From Leucobacter sp. (GTDB lineage Bacteria > Actinomycetota > Actinomycetes > Actinomycetales > Microbacteriaceae): 10,161 nucleotides of DNA. A model generated the notes under the pieces. The model had not been told where the DNA came from. It worked only from the letters and a program-made list of their open reading frames with translations, and ran no database searches. Of the stretch, positions 1 through 6,967 are shown in pieces. The position numbers and the translations under genes were made by a program. The stretch is taken from contig JAAZHL010000305.1 in NCBI GenBank assembly GCA_012510755.1, forward strand, positions 1 to 10,161, given 5' to 3'. How positions within the stretch are numbered: position 1 is the stretch's first letter; each line of letters opens with the position of its first letter.

Positions 1-90
1 GTGGCATTTGTCGTGATCTTCTCGGTGCTGCTCAGGGTTCCGGTGCCCTTTGACCCGGTGCTGTCATTTGTGACCGGTGGGAGGTTCTAA
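1..90 (+). CDS. TctB-like small membrane subunit of tripartite tricarboxylate transporter, C-terminal end only
   Basis: Frame 1 is open from the first base to a TAA at 88-90 and encodes the last 29 residues of a protein. It is a hydrophobic stretch (VAFVVIFSVLL) followed by RVPVPFDPVLSF and a short polar end. A final membrane helix followed by a Val/Leu-Pro-x-Pro segment is a usual ending for TctB, the poorly conserved four-helix subunit of TTT transporters. The main argument is position: it lies 2 nt upstream of tctA, with tctC after that, and tctB is the expected third partner. The fragment is too short for the family to be proven from sequence alone. The gene start lies outside the window. 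Confidence 0.65.
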   Translation: MAFVVIFSVLLRVPVPFDPVLSFVTGGRF

Positions 91-92
91 CC

Positions 93-1802
93 GTGGATAT
101 CAACGGAGTGCTCGAAGGTTTTGCAGTTGCGCTGCAACCGATCAATATTCTTATTGTTTTTCTGGGCGTTGTGCTCGGCATGGTCGTTGGTGTGTTGCCA
201 GGCCTTGGCCCTGCTCCGACTATTGCTCTGATGCTGCCGCTCACGTACGTGCTGCCCACTGAGGCAGCGATCGTGATGCTGGCAGGAATTTACTATGGTG
301 CGAACTACGGTGGCACCATTACCTCGGTGCTTTTGAAGCTGCCAGGTGAAGCCGCGAGTGTGGTGACGGTCTATGACGGCCACCAGATGGAACTCCACGG
401 TCGTGCTGGCCCGGCGCTTGGTATTTCTGCTATCGGTTCGTTCATCGGCGGCACGGTAGCCATTATTGGCCTCTTCTTCTTGTCGCCAGTCATTGCACAG
501 TTTGCAATCAAGCTCGGCCCGCCTGAATACGCCATGCTCGCTATCACGGGCCTCATCATGGTGTCGGTGCTCGGGCAGGCGAAACCGTCAAAGAACTTGG
601 TGATTGCGGCGATTGGGTTGCTCATCGCCACGGTTGGTATCGATGCGATCTCGGGTATTTCTCGATTCACCTTCGGTTCGACGGAACTGTTGCGCGGCAT
701 TGACTTCGTCGCGGTGTCAATGGGTCTGTTCGGCCTCGGCGATGTGCTTTATGACCTCGAACACGAGGTGAAGTCAGCCCGCGTGCAGGGCAAGATCGGG
801 CGAGTCATGCCCACGAAGCAAGACATGAAAGATTCGTCAGGCGCCATTGCTCGTGGCTCGGTGCTCGGTTTCTTCCTGGGGTTGCTGCCTGGCGGCGGCG
901 GCGTGGTCTCGTCACTTGCCTCATACGCAGTTGAGAAGAAGGTCTCGAAGCACCCAGAAGAATTCGGTCGCGGCGCTATCGCAGGCGTTGCTGGCCCCGA
1001 AACCGCGAACAACGCTGGTTCGACCTCATCATTCCTGCCCTTGCTCTCTCTTGGTATCCCGTCAAACGTGGTGCTGGCGCTGCTCTATGGTGCGCTGCTG
1101 ATTCAGGGCATCACGCCTGGGCCCACACTGGTCACCGAACACCCTGCAGTGTTCTGGGGCGTGCTCGCCTCAATGATTCTGGGCAATCTCATGCTGTTGG
1201 TCTTGAGCCTGCCGATGGTCGGTATGTTCGTCAACCTGGTGCGTGTCCGTATTGGCGTGTTGGCGACCGTCATCGTGCTCATCACGATGATTGGTGTCTA
1301 CAGCGTGTCGAACTCCGTCTTCGACATGTGGGTCATGCTCTTCTTCGGCGTGGTCGGGTATGTCATGCGTAAGACCGGGTATGACCCAGGTCCGTTGGCG
1401 CTTGCGTTGATCCTTGGCCCGCTGCTCGAGACCTCGTTCCGTCAGTCACTGCTGATGTCGGGCGGCAGTGTGAGCATCTTCGTTGAGCGCCCAGTCTCGC
1501 TGATCTTTGTGCTGTTGCTGGTTGGTCTCGTGGTCTTCCAGATGATCGCACGACGCAAGAGCAAGATTGAGCGCCGCTACTACGAAGCGACCGCAGCTGT
1601 ACGCCACGGTGAAGAGATGGCCGATGCGACTGGTGCGCTGACCACTGTCGCCGAAGAACTCGACGAGAACACATTCGACGAGAGCGCAGAAAAACTTGAC
1701 AGCAGCGACTCAACTGAGTCAGCTACATCTGTCGAGCCTGGTGATGCCGAACCCGGCACCACCATCACCTCAAATGAAAATGAAACACGAGGAGAACGAT
1801 GA
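93..1802 (+). CDS. tctA: TctA, large permease subunit of tripartite tricarboxylate transporter
   Basis: This is the integral membrane subunit that moves carboxylate substrates, typically by cation symport, after delivery by a TctC-type binding protein. It has 569 residues and is hydrophobic up to about residue 486. The two internally related TctA signatures are clear. The first is GVLPGLGPAP at 33-42, followed by the Pro-Leu-Thr segment. The second is GFFLGLLPGGGG at 259-270, followed by F-G-R-G-A at 291-295, GPETANNAG at 301-309 and LGIPS at 320-324. The start is GTG at 93, with GGGAGG about 8 nt upstream, immediately after the tctB stop. Family members usually end near 500 residues. This one carries an extra polar, acidic tail (about 487-569), probably cytoplasmic. 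The stop overlaps the tctC start as ATGA. The substrate cannot be read from the sequence; known TTT ligands include citrate, phthalates and other carboxylates. Confidence 0.95.
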   Translation: MDINGVLEGFAVALQPINILIVFLGVVLGMVVGVLPGLGPAPTIALMLPLTYVLPTEAAIVMLAGIYYGANYGGTITSVLLKLPGEAASVVTVYDGHQMELHGRAGPALGISAIGSFIGGTVAIIGLFFLSPVIAQFAIKLGPPEYAMLAITGLIMVSVLGQAKPSKNLVIAAIGLLIATVGIDAISGISRFTFGSTELLRGIDFVAVSMGLFGLGDVLYDLEHEVKSARVQGKIGRVMPTKQDMKDSSGAIARGSVLGFFLGLLPGGGGVVSSLASYAVEKKVSKHPEEFGRGAIAGVAGPETANNAGSTSSFLPLLSLGIPSNVVLALLYGALLIQGITPGPTLVTEHPAVFWGVLASMILGNLMLLVLSLPMVGMFVNLVRVRIGVLATVIVLITMIGVYSVSNSVFDMWVMLFFGVVGYVMRKTGYDPGPLALALILGPLLETSFRQSLLMSGGSVSIFVERPVSLIFVLLLVGLVVFQMIARRKSKIERRYYEATAAVRHGEEMADATGALTTVAEELDENTFDESAEKLDSSDSTESATSVEPGDAEPGTTITSNENETRGER

Positions 1803-2818
1803 AGTTTTCAAACTTCCGCCGCCCCGTCGCGGTGTTCGCTATGGCTGCCGTCGCAGCGCTAGGCCTGGCAGCCTGTTCAAGTGATGCAGCTAACAGTGGC
1901 AACGCTGGTGGCGATACCGGTGAAGTTGACTTTCCGACCAAGAGCGTCACGCTGATTGTGCCTTACGCAGCTGGTGGCCCGACCGACATTTCTGCGCGTG
2001 CCCTTGCACAAGATCTCGAGGCAGAGCTTGGCAAAACAGTCATCGTTGAAAACCGCCCTGGTGCCTCAGGTATTACCGGGCTGAGCGAGGTCGCTACCGC
2101 GAAGGCGGACGGCTACACGATCACCTACACCACCGGTGACTCATTCGTGCAGTCAGAATTGCGTGAGGGTGTGCCCTTCAGCTTTGACAGCTTCATTCCG
2201 GTAGCCGGCACCATCACGCAGCCATATGTACTGGTCACCGGTAAAGATCAGGGTATTGCTGACTTCGCCGAGCTTGAGAAGCTGTCGAACGCAACCTACG
2301 CAGTGACGGGCGTGGGTACCCCAACCCACCTGAACACCGCCATGCTGTTTGATCAGCTCGGGGTGCAAGCTACCGCGGTTCCATTCGACGGGGCAAGCCC
2401 GGCCGTGCAGGCACTCGTGGGCGGTCAAACCAATGTCGCAATGCTCGACGTCTCAGTGGCGATGCCGTTTGTGACGAGCGGTGACTTGAAGGCGCTGGCT
2501 GTCTACACGCCCGATAATGAGCACCTCGACTACCTTGAAGGCGTACAAACCCTTGAAGAGCACGGCGTTGACACCGACTCGATGACGTTGACTGTGTGGG
2601 GCGTTGCCGCGCCTGCTGGTACTGATGCGGCCATCGTTGAGAAGCTGCGCACCGCCGCTTTGGCTGCAGCAGAAGGTAGCAACTTCCAGACCTTTACTCA
2701 GGCTAACTACATGCCGCTGCTGACCCCAGAGGCTGAAGCGACCTGGTACGAAGATCTGCAGGCGACCGCGAAGAAGAGCGTCGCTGCACTTGAGAAGTTC
2801 GGGATTTCACTCAGCTAA
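1799..2818 (+). CDS. tctC: TctC/Bug-family extracytoplasmic solute-binding lipoprotein
   Basis: This 339-residue protein captures the substrate outside the membrane and hands it to TctA/TctB. The N-terminus is a lipoprotein signal: basic MKFSNFRR, a hydrophobic Ala-rich core, then lipobox LAAC with the predicted lipidated Cys at 26. A Ser/Gly/Asn-rich linker follows. Lipid anchoring fits a monoderm host, whereas proteobacterial Bug proteins are often free periplasmic proteins. The mature part has the Bug-family ligand-loop motif VPYAAGGPTDISAR early on, then VENRPGASG, and a GDLKALAVYT segment typical of the fold. The start is ATG at 1799, overlapping the tctA stop by 4 nt. GAGGAG at 1789-1794 leaves a short 4-nt spacer. 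The gene ends TAATG, so the next gene begins on the last base of its stop. The ligand is unknown; a carboxylate is likely. Confidence 0.95.
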   Translation: MKFSNFRRPVAVFAMAAVAALGLAACSSDAANSGNAGGDTGEVDFPTKSVTLIVPYAAGGPTDISARALAQDLEAELGKTVIVENRPGASGITGLSEVATAKADGYTITYTTGDSFVQSELREGVPFSFDSFIPVAGTITQPYVLVTGKDQGIADFAELEKLSNATYAVTGVGTPTHLNTAMLFDQLGVQATAVPFDGASPAVQALVGGQTNVAMLDVSVAMPFVTSGDLKALAVYTPDNEHLDYLEGVQTLEEHGVDTDSMTLTVWGVAAPAGTDAAIVEKLRTAALAAAEGSNFQTFTQANYMPLLTPEAEATWYEDLQATAKKSVAALEKFGISLS

Positions 2819-3582
2819 TGTCACGTCTCACATCTGTTTCAACTGTGGTCACCGGTGCCGGTGCCGGTATCGGCGCGGCAATCGCTCGACGCTATGCCAG
2901 TGAGGGTGCTCACGTGACCGTTGCTGACATCGATCTCAACGCTGCCCTTGCGGTGCGTGACGAGATCGTTGCTGCCGGAGGCTCGGCAATTGCTGTTGAG
3001 ATGGATGTGACTGATCGCGAAGCTGTTCGAACCGGTCTCGTCGAAGCACGAGACCGGTTCGGCAGCCTCGATGTCATGGTCAACAATGCTGGCATTTCTA
3101 TGTCTACTGGGGTGTTTGATACCACCGCAGAGCACTGGATGCGGCATCAGCGGGTGAACGGGCTCGGGGTATTGATCGGTATGCAAGAAGCGGCCAAGAT
3201 CATGATTGATCTGGGCGTTCGCGGCAAGATCATCAACGTGACCTCAATCTCGGGCAAACGTAACAACGCAGACTGGGTTGCCTATGCCGCAAGCAAGGCG
3301 AGCACTTCGTCGCTGATTCACGGCGGAGCTCGCGCACTCGCGCCCCACGGCATCACGGTCACCGGTATCGCGCCAGGGATCGTCGAAACTCCGCTCTGGG
3401 CCGGCATCCACGAGAATGAGCTTGACCGAGCTGAGCGCTTTGCGCAGTATGCGGCTCAGATTCCGCTCGGTTACGTCTCGAGCGCAGATGACAATGCGGG
3501 CGCTGCGGTCTTTCTTGCAACTGCTGACTCCGACTACATCACCGGGCAGATTGTCACGGTTGACGGTGGGATTACCGCATAA
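2818..3582 (+). CDS. Short-chain dehydrogenase/reductase (SDR1), NAD-type, classical
   Basis: This is a 254-residue classical SDR, predicted to be a cytosolic NAD(H)-dependent alcohol/ketone oxidoreductase. TGAGAGIG at 12-19 is the dinucleotide-binding glycine motif. Asp37 at the end of the second beta strand (VADID) predicts a preference for NAD over NADP. NNAG is at 89-92. The full catalytic tetrad is present: Asn114, Ser143, Tyr156 and Lys160 (Y-A-A-S-K). The C-terminal PGIVETPLW, IPLGYVS and YITGQIVTVDGG blocks are standard family elements. Its start shares one base with the tctC stop (TAATG) and has no strong Shine-Dalgarno site, so translation probably depends on coupling. It resembles SDR3 (6185-6967), including the HGITV...PGIV(E/D)TPLW stretch and YAA(Q/K)IPLG. 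It contains a perfect long inverted repeat at 3028-3061. The substrate is unknown; oxidation of a secondary alcohol or a dihydrodiol-like intermediate is possible. Confidence 0.93.
   Translation: MSRLTSVSTVVTGAGAGIGAAIARRYASEGAHVTVADIDLNAALAVRDEIVAAGGSAIAVEMDVTDREAVRTGLVEARDRFGSLDVMVNNAGISMSTGVFDTTAEHWMRHQRVNGLGVLIGMQEAAKIMIDLGVRGKIINVTSISGKRNNADWVAYAASKASTSSLIHGGARALAPHGITVTGIAPGIVETPLWAGIHENELDRAERFAQYAAQIPLGYVSSADDNAGAAVFLATADSDYITGQIVTVDGGITA
3028..3061 (+). repeat. Perfect inverted repeat, 14-bp arms and 6-nt loop, inside SDR1
   Basis: The left arm CGAACCGGTCTCGT (3028-3041) is the exact reverse complement of the right arm ACGAGACCGGTTCG (3048-3061). The loop is CGAAGC (3042-3047). As RNA this gives a stable 14-bp stem within the SDR1 message. 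It encodes roughly residues 71-82 (R-T-G-L-V-E-A-R-D-R-F). No T-run follows, so it does not look like an intrinsic terminator. A role in mRNA processing, stability or ribosome pausing between transporter and enzyme genes is only inference. Confidence 0.85.
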
Positions 3583-4580
3583 TGCGCGCAGCAGTGTTGA
3601 CCGCGCCTCGCGAGGTGACGGTCGTCAATGACTGGCCTGAGCCACAGTGCGGCCCCGGTGATGTCGTGGTCTCGATCACCGCAACCGGTATTTGCGGCAC
3701 TGATCTCGCGTATGTCCAGGGCCAACGTGACATCGCCCCTGGCGGGTTGATCGTTGGTCACGAGCCATTTGGCACCATCGTTGCGGTTGGTGCCGAGGTT
3801 GACCGCGGGCGCATCGGTCAGCGGGTCGCCATCGAACCGAACTATCCGTGCGGTGCGTGCCAGCCCTGTGGCAGGGGAGTGCCTTCGCTGTGCACAAAGC
3901 GTCGCAGTCCCGTTGTCAATGAGCAGGGATTTCTCGCCGAACGTGTCGCGGTGCCTGCAGACTTTGCCTGGCCACTCCCTGAATCAATCACTGACGAAGA
4001 TGCCGCATGCATCGAACCCCTTGCCGTCGCTATGGGAGCCGTGCGCCGCGCAGGCGACCTCTCGCAACGACCTCGCATCGCGATCACTGGCGCCGGCAGC
4101 ATCGGCCGCATCCTCACCGACCTGCTAGTGCGCCGAGGTATCGTGCCCGCGGTAATTGATATTTCGTCTGAGCGAGTCGAGCGCGCTGTCGCGATGGGTG
4201 CTCGTGCAGCCGAACCAGGCGAACACTTCGACTTGATCTTTGAATCTTCGGGCGCTGCGCCCGCAGCCGAGGCAGCGGTCGAACTGCTCGACGCCATGGG
4301 AATGCTTGTGGTGATTGGCGTTGGCAATGATGCCTTCGCTGTCGATATGAAGACCCTGGTGCGCCGCGGCATCACCATTATCGGGTCAATGATCTACGAT
4401 CACCCGCACGATTACGCCGAGGTAATTCGTACGGTTGAGAGCGGTTTTGCGCACCCAGGTGTCGTGCTTGGCCCGTCATATGCGCTGCACGACGCGGCAG
4501 CCGCGCTGCTGCACGCTGGCGCCTCCGCTGACAAGACATGGATACGCATTTCAGGGGGTGAGCCCCGTGAACACGATTGA
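3582..4580 (+). CDS. Zinc-dependent medium-chain alcohol/polyol dehydrogenase (MDR family)
   Basis: This 332-residue protein belongs to the sorbitol/threonine dehydrogenase branch of the MDR superfamily and is predicted to oxidise a secondary alcohol with NAD. Catalytic zinc residues are Cys38 (GICGTD), His60 and Glu61 (GHE). A structural zinc site is formed by Cys90, Cys93, Cys96 and Cys104. IEPLAV with Glu145 is also typical of this branch. The Rossmann motif is GAGSIG at 170-175, and Asp193 (VID) at the end of the next strand predicts NAD preference. The length is close to the usual 340-350. Its ATG overlaps the SDR1 stop by one base (TAATG). The next gene starts within its last 14 bases. 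The substrate is not determinable; the context suggests an alicyclic alcohol or polyol-like intermediate feeding the downstream pathway. Confidence 0.93.
   Translation: MRAAVLTAPREVTVVNDWPEPQCGPGDVVVSITATGICGTDLAYVQGQRDIAPGGLIVGHEPFGTIVAVGAEVDRGRIGQRVAIEPNYPCGACQPCGRGVPSLCTKRRSPVVNEQGFLAERVAVPADFAWPLPESITDEDAACIEPLAVAMGAVRRAGDLSQRPRIAITGAGSIGRILTDLLVRRGIVPAVIDISSERVERAVAMGARAAEPGEHFDLIFESSGAAPAAEAAVELLDAMGMLVVIGVGNDAFAVDMKTLVRRGITIIGSMIYDHPHDYAEVIRTVESGFAHPGVVLGPSYALHDAAAALLHAGASADKTWIRISGGEPREHD
4553..4561 (+). promoter_or_regulatory. Shine-Dalgarno site deciding the GTG start at 4567
   Basis: AGGGGGTGA lies 5 nt before GTG 4567, inside the 3' end of the dehydrogenase gene. It excludes the in-frame GTG at 4558, which falls within this site, and makes the ATG at 4435, deep in the upstream gene, unlikely. 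Confidence 0.7.
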
Positions 4581-5406
4581 CCCGGGAACGATTTCCCTGG
4601 GTGTTGACCACCTCACCGAACTCGACCTTGCACCCGTTGCATTTACACGTGCCGCTGCCGTCGCTGGCTTCTCGAGCGTGAGCTTGCGCATCATCCACAT
4701 TGCCGGAGGAGTAGCTGCCTGGGCTGACACACCACTCAACGCCCCCGCACTTGCCCGCGAGGCCGCCGACCGAGGTGTGGGCATTCACGCGATCGAAGCG
4801 GTGGCCATCACGGCAGACCTTGCTGCTCGCATCGATGCTCTGAAGCCACAGCTGCAGCAAGGCGCAGAACTTGGCGCTTCGCTGCTCTACAGCTTTGCCG
4901 ACGACACCGATGTCACACGCTGCGCCGAAAGTTTCGCGCTGCTCGCCGAGGCCGCGGCCCAGTTCGGGCTGCGCACACTGCTTGAGCCCATGCCATATCG
5001 TGCCATCGCCACGCTGTCGCAGGCGTCACAGGTAGTGCGTGAGTCAGGCACCCAAGGGGGCCTCATCGTCGACGTGCTGCATGCGACGCGAGGGGGGAGC
5101 GATCCTCGTACCTTAGCAACGCTGCCACACGAGCAACTTGCGGTGCTGCAGCTCTGTGACGCACCCGCATCGGCGCCTGCCGCTCCGAGCCCATCGGGGC
5201 TTCACCCACTGCTGCACGAGGCAAGGTTTGATCGTCGGCAACCGGGTGAGGGGGACCTGCCGATTGCCGGATTCGCGGCCGCAATGCCGGCCGGGGCGTT
5301 GATTACCGTTGAGGCTCCGCTTGCCTCGACCTCGCAGCCGGCCGAGATGCGACTCGGCGTGGCGCTGGCCGCCGCACGTCAGGCGATTGCGGGGGACGTG
5401 CAATGA
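4567..5406 (+). CDS. Sugar phosphate isomerase/epimerase-like TIM-barrel protein (xylose isomerase-like / AP endonuclease 2 fold)
   Basis: This 279-residue protein is predicted to be a metal-dependent TIM barrel of the superfamily that includes sugar epimerases, hydroxypyruvate isomerase, IolE and 3-dehydroshikimate dehydratases. Likely metal or active-site residues are Glu140 (LEPMP), Asp169 and His172 (VDVLH), Asp198 (LQLCDA) and Glu249 (VEAP). PGEGDLP (Gly-Glu-Gly around 227-229) is the usual loop before the last strands. The His often found three residues before Asp198 is Gln195 here, so the metal site may differ from classical epimerases. The GTG start is supported by the Shine-Dalgarno site just upstream. 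It overlaps the dehydrogenase by 14 nt and SDR2 by 4 nt (ATGA). In this setting an isomerase or dehydratase acting on a hydroxylated alicyclic or sugar-like acid is plausible; the actual reaction is unknown. Confidence 0.85.
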   Translation: MNTIDPGTISLGVDHLTELDLAPVAFTRAAAVAGFSSVSLRIIHIAGGVAAWADTPLNAPALAREAADRGVGIHAIEAVAITADLAARIDALKPQLQQGAELGASLLYSFADDTDVTRCAESFALLAEAAAQFGLRTLLEPMPYRAIATLSQASQVVRESGTQGGLIVDVLHATRGGSDPRTLATLPHEQLAVLQLCDAPASAPAAPSPSGLHPLLHEARFDRRQPGEGDLPIAGFAAAMPAGALITVEAPLASTSQPAEMRLGVALAAARQAIAGDVQ

Positions 5407-6188
5407 GAGTCTTGGTGACCGGAGCGTCTTCGGGCATTGGCGCCGCGCTTGCACGCAAGTTTGCGACGCGTAGTGACCAGCTCGTGCTGGTGGCGCGCAC
5501 AGAAACAGCGCTTACTTCATTGCTCAATCAGCTACCAGGATCGGGGCATGAGTTGCTCGTAGCTGACTTGATGAACGCCGCTGACCTTGAGCGGGTGTGC
5601 GAGCGACTCCGTGCTAGTGACGCCGCCCGCGCCGTTGATGTGTTGGTGCATTCAGCAGGCATCGGCCTGCCACCCGGTGGCTATCTCGGCAATGACGTTG
5701 AGGCGAGTCAGGCGATGAACGTGTTGAGCATCGATGCGCTGACGAAGCTTGCCCATGCGGCGCTGCCAGGCATGCTCGAGCGTGATCGCGGAGGGCTGTT
5801 GACTGTCGCCTCGATCGCCGGGTTCTTACCTGGAACGCCCGCGATCACCTATTCGGCCTCGAAAGCATGGGCACAGACATTTGGCGAGGGAATCAACTAT
5901 CTGACGCGTCAGACGGGTGTGACCAGCACAGTGGTCGCGCCCGGTTTCGTGCGCAGCGGCTTTCATGAGCGGGCAGGCCTTGGCGCCTCGGGTATTCACG
6001 AGGTGATGTGGTGCACCGCTGAGCAGGTGGCTGCAGCCGCAGTACGCGGCTTCGACCGGGGTCGTGCACTGGTGGTGCCCGGAGGCGTTTGGAAGACGGT
6101 GTATGCCGTCTATCGACTGACACCTCGTTCTTGGTCACGGGCGTGGTTCGCGAAATACATGGCATGGACAGCAAGGAGAACCGCATGA
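5403..6188 (+). CDS. Short-chain dehydrogenase (SDR2), NADP-type, DltE/YdfG-like
   Basis: This 261-residue SDR is of a different branch from its two neighbours. TGASSGIG at 6-13 binds the cofactor. Arg32 after the second beta strand (LVAR), in place of an acidic residue, predicts NADP(H). The usual NNAG is HSAG. The catalytic residues Asn106, Ser137, Tyr150 and Lys154 (Y-S-A-S-K) are all present. The C-terminus lacks the TGQ...VDGG block of classical SDRs. It ends in an aromatic/basic segment (YRLTPRSWSRAWFAKYM), as in the DltE-like group, and this may contact membranes or partners. GGGGGA at 5391-5396 precedes the ATG by 6 nt. The gene overlaps both neighbours by 4 nt. It could reduce a ketone or aldehyde intermediate; the substrate is unknown. 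Confidence 0.92.
   Translation: MRVLVTGASSGIGAALARKFATRSDQLVLVARTETALTSLLNQLPGSGHELLVADLMNAADLERVCERLRASDAARAVDVLVHSAGIGLPPGGYLGNDVEASQAMNVLSIDALTKLAHAALPGMLERDRGGLLTVASIAGFLPGTPAITYSASKAWAQTFGEGINYLTRQTGVTSTVVAPGFVRSGFHERAGLGASGIHEVMWCTAEQVAAAAVRGFDRGRALVVPGGVWKTVYAVYRLTPRSWSRAWFAKYMAWTARRTA
6173..6178 (+). promoter_or_regulatory. Shine-Dalgarno site deciding the ATG start at 6185
   Basis: AAGGAG lies 6 nt before ATG 6185, the best-formed site in the window. It selects this start over upstream in-frame ATGs at 6089 and 6164, which lie within SDR2 and would add a tail unlike any SDR. Confidence 0.8.
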
Positions 6189-6967
6189 GCAAGGCAGGGA
6201 GGCTGCACGGGCGACGCGCGGTAGTGACGGGTGCAGGCAGTGGCATTGGCGCAGCGATCGCTCGCGGATACGCAGCAGCGGGGGCTCACGTGCTTGTCGC
6301 TGATCTCAATCTTGACACCGCGCAGGGCCTCGTAGCCGAGATCACCGCGGCTGAGGGAGTGGCGCTCGCACACCAAGTGGACGTGTCTCAGCAGGACTCG
6401 GTTGATGCGCTGTTCACGTATGCCGACGAGCAATTGGGCGGGGTTGATGTGCTCGTCAACGCTGCGGGTGTGCTGCGCCGTCAACCATTCCTTGACACCG
6501 ATGAAGAGAGTTGGGACCTGGTGCTGCGCGTCAACTCGCTTGGCCCGCTCTTGTGCACCCAGGCCGCTGCGAAACGATTCATTGCGCAGGGCGACGAGAC
6601 TCGAGGCGCGGGCAAGATTGTGAACATCTGCAGCACCTCGTCAAGGCAGCCAACTGGCGATTTCACGGCGTATGCGGCAAGTAAGGCTGCGCTGCTGTCG
6701 TTGACGCAGTCGACGGCGAAGGGCCTCGCACCTCACGGCATCACGGTCAACGGCATCGGCCCCGGCATCGTAGACACACCCCTGTGGCGTGCCGATGCGC
6801 TCACACTGCAAGACCGCACGCTCGAAGATTACGCAGCAAAGATTCCGCTTGGGCGCGTCTCGTTGCCAGAAGATCTGGTGCCGACCGCAGTCTTTCTTGC
6901 GTGCGAAGACTCAGATTACATGACCGGGCAGCTGCTCATGGTCGACGGAGGGATGGTGATGGTGTGA
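6185..6967 (+). CDS. Short-chain dehydrogenase/reductase (SDR3), NAD-type, paralogue of SDR1
   Basis: This is a 260-residue classical SDR, with the start set by the AAGGAG just upstream. TGAGSGIG at 15-22 binds the cofactor, and Asp40 (VADLN) predicts NAD preference. The NNAG block is NAAG. VNSLG supplies the catalytic Asn, and Ser150, Tyr163 and Lys167 (Y-A-A-S-K) complete the active site. PGIVDTPLW, YAAKIPLGRVS and YMTGQLLMVDGG are close to the corresponding blocks in SDR1. The two genes share a 16-bp identical stretch, CACGGCATCACGGTCA. They look like diverged duplicates that may act on successive hydroxyl groups, on stereoisomers, or on related substrates. The gene overlaps SDR2 by 4 nt (ATGA) and the hydratase gene by 4 nt (GTGA). 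The substrate is unknown. Confidence 0.93.
   Translation: MSKAGRLHGRRAVVTGAGSGIGAAIARGYAAAGAHVLVADLNLDTAQGLVAEITAAEGVALAHQVDVSQQDSVDALFTYADEQLGGVDVLVNAAGVLRRQPFLDTDEESWDLVLRVNSLGPLLCTQAAAKRFIAQGDETRGAGKIVNICSTSSRQPTGDFTAYAASKAALLSLTQSTAKGLAPHGITVNGIGPGIVDTPLWRADALTLQDRTLEDYAAKIPLGRVSLPEDLVPTAVFLACEDSDYMTGQLLMVDGGMVMV
6947..6952 (+). promoter_or_regulatory. Probable Shine-Dalgarno site for the GTG start at 6964
   Basis: GGAGGG lies 11 nt before GTG 6964, a rather long spacer. It sits in the codons for the VDGG end of SDR3. GTG 6964 forms a GTGA overlap with the SDR3 stop and gives a hydratase of normal length. Confidence 0.5.

Noticed and set aside
3028..3080. Inverted repeat in SDR1 as a Rho-independent terminator
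   Set aside because: No T-run follows the stem and the element lies inside an intact gene with the operon continuing beyond it.
3842..4378. Open frame of 178 codons on the minus strand within the zinc dehydrogenase gene
   Set aside because: Its Ser/Thr/Ala/Arg-rich low-complexity translation is typical of the shadow frame of a GC-rich gene, and there is no domain.
4435..4566. Upstream extension of the TIM-barrel gene from ATG 4435
   Set aside because: It would add 44 residues of non-homologous Arg/Cys-rich sequence overlapping the dehydrogenase. GTG 4567 has a good Shine-Dalgarno site at the right distance.
4378..4860. Open frame of 160 codons on the minus strand across the dehydrogenase/TIM-barrel junction
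   Set aside because: The product matches no recognisable family and lies opposite two well-supported genes. Long antisense frames are common in GC-rich coding DNA.
5085..5108. Small inverted repeat CGAGG...CCTCG in the TIM-barrel gene
   Set aside because: Five-bp arms are expected by chance in DNA of this composition.
6089..6184. Upstream extension of SDR3 from ATG 6089 or 6164
   Set aside because: AAGGAG lies 6 nt before ATG 6185, and the SDR fold begins about 10 residues after that Met. The extension overlaps the SDR2 C-terminus.
6784..6963. Upstream extension of the hydratase from ATG 6784
   Set aside because: The added residues are an Arg-rich shadow of SDR3. GTG 6964 gives the normal family length and a GTGA overlap.
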